Of a stretch of 64,000 bases of DNA, positions 45,828-54,569 are shown in pieces; position 1 is the stretch's first letter; each line of letters opens with the position of its first letter. This DNA comes from Flavobacteriales bacterium. Lineage in GTDB: Bacteria > Bacteroidota > Bacteroidia > Flavobacteriales > CAJXXR01. A program made the position numbers and the translations under genes. Under the pieces are notes generated by a model. It made no database searches, had not been told where the DNA came from, and saw only the letters and a list, made by a program, of their open reading frames with translations. The stretch lies in the NCBI GenBank assembly GCA_025210805.1, contig JAOAQX010000023.1:124001-188000 (forward strand). The letters are read 5' to 3'.

Positions 45828-46514
45828 TTATTTTTTCTTGCGATATTCAATTTCGTGTTTATCTAAATACTCATAAAGTGTTCCTGATTCAATTGTGTCA
45901 AAAGCTGATTCTTTAGCTAACTCCAATGATTCATATTTAACTTTGCTTTTAAGCTTATGGATAGTTAGTTGAAAGTTAGTTTTTTTAATTTCCTCGATTT
46001 CCACTTCAAATAAATTTTGCTTTATCAGGTACTTTCCTTCGTTGTACTTCCATCTTTTTGACTTTATGAATCGCATTTTTCTACTCCTGTATCGATTCAT
46101 AGTTTCTCTTTTATTTGAAGCGATTTGTGAGTCAGTCAAATTATCACAGCAAACTGTGCCAACTTCAAGAAAACCCCAATTTGGGTGAGAAATCAAATAT
46201 TTATGTCTGATTGTTGCTCCACAACCACTATTTTCACAATCACTACTAAATTCACCCGAATCCTCTTGACCTAGAAATTCCCAACCTATTTTTGGTTGAA
46301 TAATTCCGTGTTCAGCTGCGTGACAACCTTTACATAAAGTTTCACAATTTACAGTTCCATATTCCCAGGGTAACTTTCCTTTCAAATAAATTTTATGGTG
46401 CACTTGTAAAATAACCTCATTTTTTGAACGCCCACATCTCACGCAATTATATCCGTCAGATTCAATTACGTTTTCTCTAAATTCTATCCATTCTTTTCTG
46501 TTGTATAGAGACAT
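45828..46514 (-). CDS. HNH endonuclease-like protein (cassette gene)
   Basis: A 228-residue protein with a zinc-bound HNH motif: C24-xx-C27, H39-H40 (LQVHHKIYL), C61-xx-C64-H65 (CKGCHAAEH). A second cysteine-rich part (DCENSGCGATI, GTVCCDNLT) and a basic region follow. It is probably a nuclease that cuts or binds DNA; the role is unknown. Start-side GTTGTGCATAAT (46531-46543, minus) and end-side ACTACGTACAATAAC (45828-45814) form the cassette pair. Confidence 0.78.
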   Translation of the reverse strand: MSLYNRKEWIEFRENVIESDGYNCVRCGRSKNEVILQVHHKIYLKGKLPWEYGTVNCETLCKGCHAAEHGIIQPKIGWEFLGQEDSGEFSSDCENSGCGATIRHKYLISHPNWGFLEVGTVCCDNLTDSQIASNKRETMNRYRSRKMRFIKSKRWKYNEGKYLIKQNLFEVEIEEIKKTNFQLTIHKLKSKVKYESLELAKESAFDTIESGTLYEYLDKHEIEYRKKK

Positions 46515-46674
46515 TTCAATATGAGGTTCTAATTATGCACAACGGTTTGAATATGGTGCGTTTGACATTTCAACGCTCTAAACTTTCGTTTTACCAACAT
46601 CTTTCTTAATTGCTATCATCTTTATTATTAATACTATCTGCCAAATGCACTGTGTTTTTTGTTACAGTGCGTAA
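46515..46674 (-). repeat. attC-like intercassette site between 46675 and HNH genes
   Basis: This is the cleanest and shortest spacer in the window. It begins at the 46675 gene stop with GCACTGTAACAA and ends before the HNH gene with GTTGTGCATAATT. Inside are GTGCATTTGGC and GTCAAACGCAC, complementary arms. The span from 46531 to 46670 is 140 bp, within the size range of integron attC sites (about 57-141 bp). Confidence 0.68.
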
Positions 46675-47637
46675 TTAATTCATATTCTCTATCAAATAAT
46701 CGATTAAAGGTAATATCCTTAAGTAATCAACACTTATTTCAAACTCATCATCGACTCCCATTTTTTCTAGTTTAATTATTCCATTCTTTAAGTTCTCAAA
46801 GTTTTGATTTTCACTTACAATTATTTCTGTATTTGAATTTTCTTCTATATGTTCTTTTAGTCCTGTTTGAATTTGATAATAAATATTCTGGATTATTCTG
46901 ATTATCTCTGTATTTACTCTTGAAAATGTTTGGAGTTTTGTGCTTGTATAGTACTTGTCATTTATTATGAATGAAACATTTAAACCAGAAACCCACATCT
47001 TTCTAACATCATCTATTGAATAATTTGGATTCTCCCCAAAAGGCATGTCAGGCATTGAAGCAATCCCTAATACAGGCAATAAAAAATCAAATTCATGAAT
47101 AAGTATTTTCAGATTTCGGTCCGTATACAGATCATTATGACCTCCAATACTTAAAAAGTACATTACATCATTTACCGTCACATAATAAAGCAAACTATCT
47201 TCTCTTGTATTGTGATTGTCTAAATGAAAATGTCTAATTCCAAATATTTGGTTTGTGAAATCAACTCTATATCTCCACTTTTCATTATCTCCTTCAAAAG
47301 TATCAAAGTATCTCTTCGATGATTTTGGAATAAACCCTAATGAATTTGAATTCACATTAATATCCCCTTCTTCTAGATGAGTAATTAAACTTTCATAATT
47401 TTCTTTCGATTTTTTAGAAAGCCCCTCGGTTTTTAATTGAGAAGATTTGATTATTTTCCACTTGATTGGCAAAACCTTAGTTTGTAAATACCGTTCTGTA
47501 ACAAACACTAAGTCTGTTAATGCTCTATATGAACTATATATTCCAGAAACGTCTGGCATATATTGAATTTCTCTTTCAGGTAGAATTCGCTTTACTCTTT
47601 CTAATATCTGATGGAAAATATATTCAACAACATTCAT
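46675..47637 (-). CDS. Protein of unknown function (cassette gene)
   Basis: About 320 residues from the ATG at 47637 (MNVVEYIFHQILERV); an in-frame ATG at 47706 lies inside the boundary palindrome. The middle contains WRYRVDFTNQIFGIRHFHLD and VMYFLSIGGHNDLY, which recalls toxin-like RelE/abortive proteins but is not diagnostic. The cassette ends are GTTACAGGGC before and GCACTGTAAC after (47669-47660, 46670-46661). Confidence 0.62.
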   Translation of the reverse strand: MNVVEYIFHQILERVKRILPEREIQYMPDVSGIYSSYRALTDLVFVTERYLQTKVLPIKWKIIKSSQLKTEGLSKKSKENYESLITHLEEGDINVNSNSLGFIPKSSKRYFDTFEGDNEKWRYRVDFTNQIFGIRHFHLDNHNTREDSLLYYVTVNDVMYFLSIGGHNDLYTDRNLKILIHEFDFLLPVLGIASMPDMPFGENPNYSIDDVRKMWVSGLNVSFIINDKYYTSTKLQTFSRVNTEIIRIIQNIYYQIQTGLKEHIEENSNTEIIVSENQNFENLKNGIIKLEKMGVDDEFEISVDYLRILPLIDYLIENMN

Positions 47638-47659
47638 TTTTGTACTGTTTTGCTTTTGT

Positions 47660-47867
47660 GCCCTGTAACAACCGAATAAACACACCCTAGCATAACACAA
47701 GTGCATTTACAAGCCTTATAACGTTAATACTTTTTTGTCATAATCAAAAACACAAAAAGCCCAGTAAATACAGGTTTTGGAAGTGAATCTAGAGGTTCTA
47801 TTTATATTTTTGAATATCATAAGACTAAGATACAAAAAACAATTTTACGAAGGAAGGATAAACGAAT
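47660..47867 (-). repeat. Repeat A copy 7 (minus) with attC-like palindrome
   Basis: Palindrome at 47667-47725, ending in GTTGTTACAG (minus) before the 46675 gene. The outer A body continues to 47867, then the second MITE-like element. Confidence 0.72.
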
Positions 47868-47870
47868 AAT

Positions 47871-48034
47871 ACCAATTACGGTGTTCATTTACCCATAGAT
47901 TTTAGTCTCTTTTTCGGAGAAATTCGTTGTCGAACATCCCCCTTTCCCTCCCGATAAATCGGGACAAGCTATTCGAAGGGGGCTTATGCTAATGTGTAAA
48001 TTAACACCGTAATTGGTATAATTAACCGAATATT
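47871..48034. mobile_element. MITE-like element, copy 2 (164 bp)
   Basis: Same 164 bp length and terminal repeats as copy 1. It is flanked by exact 8 bp direct repeats CGAATAAT (47863-47870 and 48035-48042). The two copies occupy the same site in two repeat A copies, so the insertion predates the duplication of that repeat. Confidence 0.74.
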
Positions 48035-48108
48035 CGAATAATATACGGCTATTGTTTTTAGATTTTGTTGGACTTATCTTTCCCTGCATGATCTCCCTAG
48101 CCCCGATA

Positions 48109-48176
48109 GAGGCGGTATCCTTTTTCTTTTTCCTTAGAAAAAGAAAAAGATTGAGCCGAAAGCGGGTTTCCGCTCC
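48109..48176 (-). repeat. Repeat E, copy 2 (inverted)
   Basis: Inverted, diverged copy of the element at 31522-31598, with AGCCCCGATAGAGGCGGTAT at one end and AAGCGGGTTTCCGCTCC at the other, around a hairpin of T-rich and A-rich arms. It marks the right-hand end of the left cassette cluster. Confidence 0.65.
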
Positions 48177-48216
48177 AAAAAAAAAGACTCATCAAAAGGT
48201 ATTGACGAGTCTTTTT
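48177..48216 (-). terminator. Terminator of valS
   Basis: On the minus strand AAAAAGACTC pairs with GAGTCTTTTT (48207-48216 and 48181-48190), followed by T-rich sequence. It lies 23 bp after the valS stop. Confidence 0.8.
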
Positions 48217-48238
48217 GTTTAGAAACATAAAGATATTT

Positions 48239-50875
48239 TTAGCTCAGTCCTGCAATTTGTTCTTGTAGTGCTTGGATTTTGGTTTCCATATCCGATTTTT
48301 TCTTTTTCTCTAGGATAACGACCTTTTCGGGTGCGTTTGCCATAAATCTTTCGTTGGAAAGTTTTTTGAGTACTCCGTTGAGAGATCCTTGGGTTCTTTT
48401 GAGTTCGTCCTGCAATTTTTTGAGTTCTTCCTCTACATTGATATTTTCGTTGGCGGGAATAAAATATTCCGAACCGTCTATACGGAAAGAAAATGCTTGC
48501 TGGGGTTTCTCTGCATCAAAATGGATTTGTGAAACATTGGCTAGTTTTTGAACCAAAGCGGCGTAAGGTTTTACAAAATCGGCATGGGTGGCAAAAACTT
48601 CCATAGATTCTCTTGGGGAAATTCCTTTGGAGGCTCTCATGGCTCTTACTTGGGTATTGATCTGGAAAATATGCTCTAGGTCTTTGATGTTTTGTTCATC
48701 AAATTCTTGATGGTCTGCCCAAGCTTCTTCCATGATGGTTTTTCCTTCTTTCTGGCTTCCTAGTTTATGCCAAATTTCTTCTGAGATAAAAGGCATAAAT
48801 GGATGAAGAAGTTTCATGAGTTCTTCAAAAAAGTAGGTGGTTTTGTCCAGTGTGGCTTGGTCAATGCTGTCTCCATAGGCTGGTTTTATAGCCTCTAGAT
48901 ATTGTGAGCAGAAGTCGTTCCAGATTAGTTTATAGAGCGATTTTAGGGCATCGGAAACTCGGTAATTATCAAAGTTTTTGTTTACAAAAGCGGTAATTTC
49001 TGCCAGTTTGTTTCCAAACCATTGGATCGCTATTTCGTTTGAAGCAGGTGTTTCTTTTTCTTCGCTTTCCCACATTTTTGTTAGGCGGAGGGCATTCCAA
49101 AGTTTGTTGTTGAAATTTCTTCCTTGTTCACAAAGTGGGTAATCTACACTTCCGTCTTTGTTATCTACCGATTCGAATTTTAGGTCGTTTCCAGCGGCAG
49201 AAGTAAGGAGTAATCCTGCACGAACTCCATCGGCACCGTATCGTTCTATGAGTCCAAGGGCATCTGGTGAATTTCCGAGTGATTTACTCATTTTTCTTCC
49301 CAACCCGTCACGGATAAGTCCTGTGAAATATACGTTTTTGAAGGGTTTTTCGTCCTTGTATTCATAACCTGCCATAATCATTCTGGCAATCCAGAAAAAG
49401 ATAATATCGGGTCCTGTTACAATAGTTTCCCCTGGGTAATAGTAGTCTAATTCTTCTTTTGAGAAAACACCCATTGGCCACAGCCAAGAAGAGAACCAAG
49501 TGTCTAATGCGTCTTCATCTTGTTTTAGATCTGCGGTGGTGAGTGCCGTGTTTCCTGTTTTTTCTTGTGCCAATGGAAGGGCTTCTTCTATCGTTTTTGC
49601 AACTACAAAGTCGTTTTCTCCTTCTCCGTAATAGAATGCAGGAATCTGATGTCCCCACCAAAGCTGACGTGAAATACACCAATCTTTGATGTTTTCCATC
49701 CAATGACGATAGGTGTTTTTGGTATTTTCTGGGTGGAATTTTATGGTGTCGTCTAGCACGTTTTTGAGTGCAGGCTCTGCCATTTCTTTCATGGAGCAAA
49801 ACCACTGCATAGAAAGTCTAGGTTCTACCACAGCGTTGGATCTTTCGGATCTTCCTACTTTGTTTTGGTAATCTTCTGCTTTTAGCAGGATTCCTTGATT
49901 TTCGAGCTCTTTGGCAATGCTTTTTCGGGCTTCAAAACGATCTTGTCCTACAAAAAGTTGGGCATTTTTGTTGAGTTTTCCATCTTCTGTAAGGATATTG
50001 ATGGTCTCGAGTTGGTGTTTTTTACCTAAGTCATAATCATTGAGATCATGTGCTGGGGTAACTTTCAAACATCCTGTACCGAATTCCATATCCACATATT
50101 CGTCTTCTATAATAGGAATTACACGGTTTACGAGGGGTACAATGGCCTTTTTTCCTTTTAGGTGCTGGTATCTTTCATCATTAGGATTGATACAGATAGC
50201 GGTATCACCCAAAAGAGTTTCAGGTCTTGTGGTGGCTATTGTTAAGAATTCTTCGCTTCCTTCTATGGCGTATTTGATATGATAAAGCTTGGAGTTTTCT
50301 TCAGAATAGATTACTTCTTCGTCAGAAAGTGCTGTGAGTGCTTTGGGATCCCAGTTTACCATTCGGGTTCCTCTATAGATTTTTCCTTTGTTGTAAAGAT
50401 CTATAAAGGCATGGATTACATGCTCAGAATAGTCTTCGTCCATCGTAAAGGTAGTTCTACTCCAGTCACAAGAAGCTCCTAGTTTTTTGAGTTGTTCTAA
50501 GATAATTCCTCCGTGTTTGTCTTTCCATTCGAAAGCGTGTTTGAGGAATTCTTCTCTTGTCAAGTCTTTTTTATCGATTCCTTCACTTGCCAGTTTTGCC
50601 ACGACTTTTGATTCTGTAGCAATAGAAGCATGATCGGTTCCAGGAACCCAGCAGGCATTTTTTCCCATCATTCGGGCTCTACGAATCAATACATCTTGAA
50701 TGGTATTGTTGAGCATGTGTCCCATGTGCAATACTCCCGTAACGTTTGGCGGGGGAATTACGATGGTAAAGGCTTCTCTGTGGTCTGGTTTAGATTCAAA
50801 AATTTTTTGATCCATCCAGAATGCATACCATTTGTTTTCAATCTCGTTTGGACTGTATTTACTGGCTAATTCCAT
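48239..50875 (-). CDS. valS: Valyl-tRNA synthetase
   Basis: An 878-residue class I synthetase of normal length. It carries the HIGH-type motif HMGH (50-53, PPPNVTGVLHMGHMLNN), the editing domain, and the KMSKS loop (528-532, GRKMSKSLGNSPD), with the anticodon domain and a C-terminal coiled coil (KKLQDELKRTQGSLNGVLKK). It charges tRNA-Val. It lies between the cassette clusters as part of the core block. Confidence 0.98.
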   Translation of the reverse strand: MELASKYSPNEIENKWYAFWMDQKIFESKPDHREAFTIVIPPPNVTGVLHMGHMLNNTIQDVLIRRARMMGKNACWVPGTDHASIATESKVVAKLASEGIDKKDLTREEFLKHAFEWKDKHGGIILEQLKKLGASCDWSRTTFTMDEDYSEHVIHAFIDLYNKGKIYRGTRMVNWDPKALTALSDEEVIYSEENSKLYHIKYAIEGSEEFLTIATTRPETLLGDTAICINPNDERYQHLKGKKAIVPLVNRVIPIIEDEYVDMEFGTGCLKVTPAHDLNDYDLGKKHQLETINILTEDGKLNKNAQLFVGQDRFEARKSIAKELENQGILLKAEDYQNKVGRSERSNAVVEPRLSMQWFCSMKEMAEPALKNVLDDTIKFHPENTKNTYRHWMENIKDWCISRQLWWGHQIPAFYYGEGENDFVVAKTIEEALPLAQEKTGNTALTTADLKQDEDALDTWFSSWLWPMGVFSKEELDYYYPGETIVTGPDIIFFWIARMIMAGYEYKDEKPFKNVYFTGLIRDGLGRKMSKSLGNSPDALGLIERYGADGVRAGLLLTSAAGNDLKFESVDNKDGSVDYPLCEQGRNFNNKLWNALRLTKMWESEEKETPASNEIAIQWFGNKLAEITAFVNKNFDNYRVSDALKSLYKLIWNDFCSQYLEAIKPAYGDSIDQATLDKTTYFFEELMKLLHPFMPFISEEIWHKLGSQKEGKTIMEEAWADHQEFDEQNIKDLEHIFQINTQVRAMRASKGISPRESMEVFATHADFVKPYAALVQKLANVSQIHFDAEKPQQAFSFRIDGSEYFIPANENINVEEELKKLQDELKRTQGSLNGVLKKLSNERFMANAPEKVVILEKKKKSDMETKIQALQEQIAGLS

Positions 50876-50989
50876 GAAAATAAATCGTTTTTTTAATAAG
50901 CAAATACAAAAATAGTAAATGCCAAGTGAATATGGGTATAAGTAGGTTTATTATTTGGTGCAAACCTCTTTCTAGTGCTTGGTTTATTT

Positions 50990-52240
50990 TTACTCTTCAA
51001 AGATTCTCCCGTTGACATACACAGTATCTATGCTTGAAGCGCCAAAATTATAAGGAATAAAAGCAAGTGATGGAATTTCTTTTGTAATCATAAAATTCGC
51101 TTTTTTACCTTTGGTAATACTTCCTAAAATTTCTTCAGATTCCATAGCAAAAGCGGCATTTAAGGTAAGTGCATTCAGTGCTTGTTCTGGCGTAAGTTTT
51201 TGTTTGATACAGGCTAAGGAGAAAACAAAAGATAGATTTCCCGAAGGCGTAGATCCTGGATTAAAATCACTAGCCAATGCAAGGGCTACATTATTTTTAA
51301 TCATTGTTTTTACTGGAGCATACGGAATACTTAGGAAAAAAGAACATGAAGGTAAGGCGGTAGCAATCGTTTTTGCTTGTGCTAATGTTTCAAAATCTTC
51401 CGTATTCATTTCTTCTAGATGATCTACAGAAATGGCATCAAATTCTACTCCTTTTTGAACGCCTCCAAAGGCATTGAACTGGTTTACATGGATTTTTGGC
51501 TTTAAGCCAATGTTTTTTCCAGCTTCCAAAATTTTGTGTGTATCCTGAAGGTCAAAATATCCTTTTTCGCAGAAGATGTCGATATAATCTGCCAATTGTT
51601 CTTTTTCTATAACAGGTAATACTTCTTGGATCAGCATATTTAAATAAGCTTCTTTATCTTCTTTGTAGGCTTTTGGCAATGCATGAGCTCCAAGAAAAGT
51701 AGCTTTTATGGGAATCCAATTTAAGTTTTTAAGCTTCTTAATCACTCGAAGCATTTTTAGCTCGGCTTCGGCACTCAAACCATATCCCGATTTTATTTCG
51801 ATAGCACCTGTTCCCATCTTTATCAATTCTTTGAGGCGCGCTTTTGCTTCTTCAAAGAGTTGTTCTTCTGGTTTGTTTGCTAGTTTTTGTGCAGAATTGA
51901 GGATTCCCCCACCCCTTTCGGCAATTTCTTCATAACTCAAACCATGAATTCTATCCTGAAATTCTCCATCTCTTGGTGCTGCAAACACAAGATGTGTGTG
52001 TGAATCTACATAGGTTGGTAAAATCATTTTACCAGTAATATCAACTATTTCTGGACAAGAAAGATATTTTTTTGGCAAATCTGCCATTGTCCCAAAATCG
52101 GCAATAATTCCTTCTTTTATATAAAGAAATGCATTGGAAAGAGCAGGACATGTATTCATGGCTTCTCCTCTTAATGCTTGATGAGTTGCTTCTCTTACTT
52201 GATACAGTGATTTTATGTTGACAAAAAGTGTTTCAGACAT
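50990..52240 (-). CDS. hutI: Imidazolonepropionase
   Basis: A 416-residue amidohydrolase. The N-terminal metal ligands are in DSHTHLVFA, and IHGLSYEEIAERGGGILN, ASDFNPGSTPSGN and the closing VYVNGR are typical of HutI. It converts imidazolone-5-propionate to formiminoglutamate in histidine breakdown. The other hut genes are not in this window. The start lies 5 bp after the ispH stop. Confidence 0.93.
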   Translation of the reverse strand: MSETLFVNIKSLYQVREATHQALRGEAMNTCPALSNAFLYIKEGIIADFGTMADLPKKYLSCPEIVDITGKMILPTYVDSHTHLVFAAPRDGEFQDRIHGLSYEEIAERGGGILNSAQKLANKPEEQLFEEAKARLKELIKMGTGAIEIKSGYGLSAEAELKMLRVIKKLKNLNWIPIKATFLGAHALPKAYKEDKEAYLNMLIQEVLPVIEKEQLADYIDIFCEKGYFDLQDTHKILEAGKNIGLKPKIHVNQFNAFGGVQKGVEFDAISVDHLEEMNTEDFETLAQAKTIATALPSCSFFLSIPYAPVKTMIKNNVALALASDFNPGSTPSGNLSFVFSLACIKQKLTPEQALNALTLNAAFAMESEEILGSITKGKKANFMITKEIPSLAFIPYNFGASSIDTVYVNGRIFEE

Positions 52241-52245
52241 ATTTT

Positions 52246-53472
52246 TTAGTCGAGTATTTTAATGTTTTCTATGGCTTCTTTGTGGCTTAGAGCCTTGGGA
52301 TAAAAGCTCAATATTTTGTTTAGAACTTCTTCCAAAATGGTATCTGGACAACTCGCTCCACTGGTTAGCATAATTCTAGGCACTTTATTTTTGGGTAAAA
52401 AATGAGGCGTAGAATCCATTTGTTTTTCTCTAAAATGAAAATAATTAACCGTTTGATTTTCTTTTATTTCAGAAGTATTACAGATATAATAGGTTGCCAA
52501 TTTTTCTTCGCAAAGTTCTACCAAGTGAGAAGTATTTGAAGAATTATATCCTCCAACTACAATTGCCAAATCTGCTTTTTGATCTAGCATAGAAATCGTG
52601 GCATCTTGGTTTTCATTGGTGGCATAACACAGTGTGTCTCTAGTATTGGCAAAATGTGCTCTAAAATCGTCTCCGAAGCGTTCTTTGTAGGCGTTTTCAA
52701 GAAAATCTGAAATTTCAGCAGTTTCTGTTGCCAGCATAGTTGTCTGGTTAATTACCCCTACATTCAATAAATGCTTAGACGGGATAAATCCATCAGACAT
52801 TTTTCCTTCCAGTTTATTGCAAAGTTCTTCCTCCGTAATTTTTTGTGTGATAAAATCGGCAATGATCTGTGCTTCATTCATGTTTTTTATCACTATTGCT
52901 TCGGCATTTTGAAGACTATGAGAAAAAGTGGCACGCGTTTCTTCGTGCTCATATTTTCCATGAATGATAAGGTTATAATCTTTTTTTCCCAATTGTTCTG
53001 CTCTTTTCCACACTCTTGTTACAAAAGGGCAAGTGGTGTCATAAGGAAGAAATTCAACACCTTTTTCTTTAAGAATTTCTTTGGTTTCAATACTGGTCCC
53101 AAAGGCAGGAATAATGACAATATCATCACTTGTTATTTCATCCCAAGAAATAAGTTGATTTCCCTTTGTATCCATAATAAAACGCATTCCTTGTCTTAGC
53201 AAATCATCATTTACATCGGGGTTATGGATCATTTGCGAAAGCAAATAAATATTTTTCCCAGGATTCTCTGTGATAGCCCGATAAGAGCGTTCTATGGCGT
53301 TTTCTACTCCATAACAGAATCCAAAAGAACGAGATAAAATAAACTCGACACTTCCATAAGATAAAAGTGTAGGTCTAAAGTCTTTTTTTCTAGGATCTTG
53401 TTGGTTTCTGTAGTTCTGAACCTCTTTAATGGTAGAGGAAACATACTGCTCTGGCAGATCAAATTTTTTCAT
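52246..53472 (-). CDS. ispH: 4-hydroxy-3-methylbut-2-enyl diphosphate reductase (long form)
   Basis: A 408-residue IspH, longer than the about 310-residue E. coli enzyme because of an N-terminal extension, as in Bacteroidota, cyanobacteria and plants. The three Fe-S cysteines are C53 (SFGFCYGVENAI), C148 (YDTTCPFVTRVW) and C375 (SGASCPDTILEE). It makes IPP and DMAPP, the last step of the MEP pathway that also uses IspE. It sits just upstream of hutI. Confidence 0.95.
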   Translation of the reverse strand: MKKFDLPEQYVSSTIKEVQNYRNQQDPRKKDFRPTLLSYGSVEFILSRSFGFCYGVENAIERSYRAITENPGKNIYLLSQMIHNPDVNDDLLRQGMRFIMDTKGNQLISWDEITSDDIVIIPAFGTSIETKEILKEKGVEFLPYDTTCPFVTRVWKRAEQLGKKDYNLIIHGKYEHEETRATFSHSLQNAEAIVIKNMNEAQIIADFITQKITEEELCNKLEGKMSDGFIPSKHLLNVGVINQTTMLATETAEISDFLENAYKERFGDDFRAHFANTRDTLCYATNENQDATISMLDQKADLAIVVGGYNSSNTSHLVELCEEKLATYYICNTSEIKENQTVNYFHFREKQMDSTPHFLPKNKVPRIMLTSGASCPDTILEEVLNKILSFYPKALSHKEAIENIKILD

Positions 53473-53492
53473 AGGTGGCTGTTAGCACTTGG

Positions 53493-54542
53493 CTATTTTA
53501 TGTCTTTTGCAGATACTTTTTTACCGTTTTTCATTCCCACAATAAAAGCACCTTTATATCCTGCTTTTCTAGCTTCTTTTTGAAGATTAACTGCATCTTG
53601 ATATTTTATGGCGTGACCATAAAGGTATTTATACAATCCTTTTTCTTGATAAGCTTCTACAGGATCCAATCCTTTGAATGATTGAAGTTTTTTTGACGAA
53701 GCCATTAGCTGAACACAAAAGTAAGTTCCTGTAAGCGGCGGTGGCGAATAAGTCTCTGTACTGGCATTCCAAATCGATTCTTGTTCTTTTTTGTACTGCT
53801 TGATGGCCGTTGCAATGGCTCTTGCAGAGTTGTACTTTCCTTTATTAGAATTGAGATAATCTTCTTCTTTATGATTGGTTAAAAAACCTAATTCTACCAG
53901 TACCGATGGCATAGAAACGGCTCTCATTAAATACAATGCTTGGTGTTTTACACCTCTATTTTTTCTTTTACTTTTTGTGATCAGTTGATTTTGGATTTTA
54001 TCACCAAGAGAGATACTTTGGTTCAAAAACATATCTTGATACAAGATGCTTCCATAAAAAGAATCTTGATGTTTTTTCATGAAGGCTTTTGTTTCTTTTT
54101 CTCCGTCGTGTTTTAGGAAAAAACCATTTTCTTGAATGGCAATTCTACTTTTTTCTTTATGATTTTGACCAAGAACAAGGCAAGAACTTCCGTTTACATG
54201 TTTTTTATGAAATGCATCGCAGTGAATAGAAACAAAAAGGTCTCCCTTATTTTTATTTGCAAAATTGGCTCTTTGGGGCAATTTTGGATATACATCTTTC
54301 GTTCTTGTATATAATATCTTCACATTAGGAAGCTCTTTTTTTAAGATTTTCCCGAGTCTCAAAGCAACATCTAGTACAATGTCCTTTTCTTTGGTTTTGT
54401 ATCTTGAAGTTCCTTTGTTTCCTGCATCTATACCACCATGACCAGGATCTATGATGATTGTCTCAATGGCTTTAGATTTTACTTGTGAAGTAGAAGTAAA
54501 AGCGAATATCAAGAAAAAGCTGAGTAAAAGTTTTGGGTTCAT
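53493..54542 (-). CDS. N-acetylmuramoyl-L-alanine amidase (Amidase_3) with SPOR-like C-terminus
   Basis: A 349-residue protein with a signal peptide (LLSFFLIFAFTSTSQ), a zinc amidase domain (IDPGHGGIDAGNKG, VSIHCDAF, LVELGFLTNHKEEDYL; residues about 27-240) and a C-terminal SPOR-like peptidoglycan-binding region (VQLMASSKKLQSFKG and later, about 268-345). It splits the amide bond between MurNAc and the stem peptide during division. It is divergent from lptD, with 27 bp between, the usual neighbour in Flavobacteriia. Confidence 0.93.
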   Translation of the reverse strand: MNPKLLLSFFLIFAFTSTSQVKSKAIETIIIDPGHGGIDAGNKGTSRYKTKEKDIVLDVALRLGKILKKELPNVKILYTRTKDVYPKLPQRANFANKNKGDLFVSIHCDAFHKKHVNGSSCLVLGQNHKEKSRIAIQENGFFLKHDGEKETKAFMKKHQDSFYGSILYQDMFLNQSISLGDKIQNQLITKSKRKNRGVKHQALYLMRAVSMPSVLVELGFLTNHKEEDYLNSNKGKYNSARAIATAIKQYKKEQESIWNASTETYSPPPLTGTYFCVQLMASSKKLQSFKGLDPVEAYQEKGLYKYLYGHAIKYQDAVNLQKEARKAGYKGAFIVGMKNGKKVSAKDIK

Positions 54543-54569
54543 ATTATAAAATCTATAATTTGTTTAGTT

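Noticed and set aside
47889-48089. 66-codon minus-strand frame
   Set aside because: Same repeat sequence as at 43007; the shared frame is a by-product of the MITE copies.
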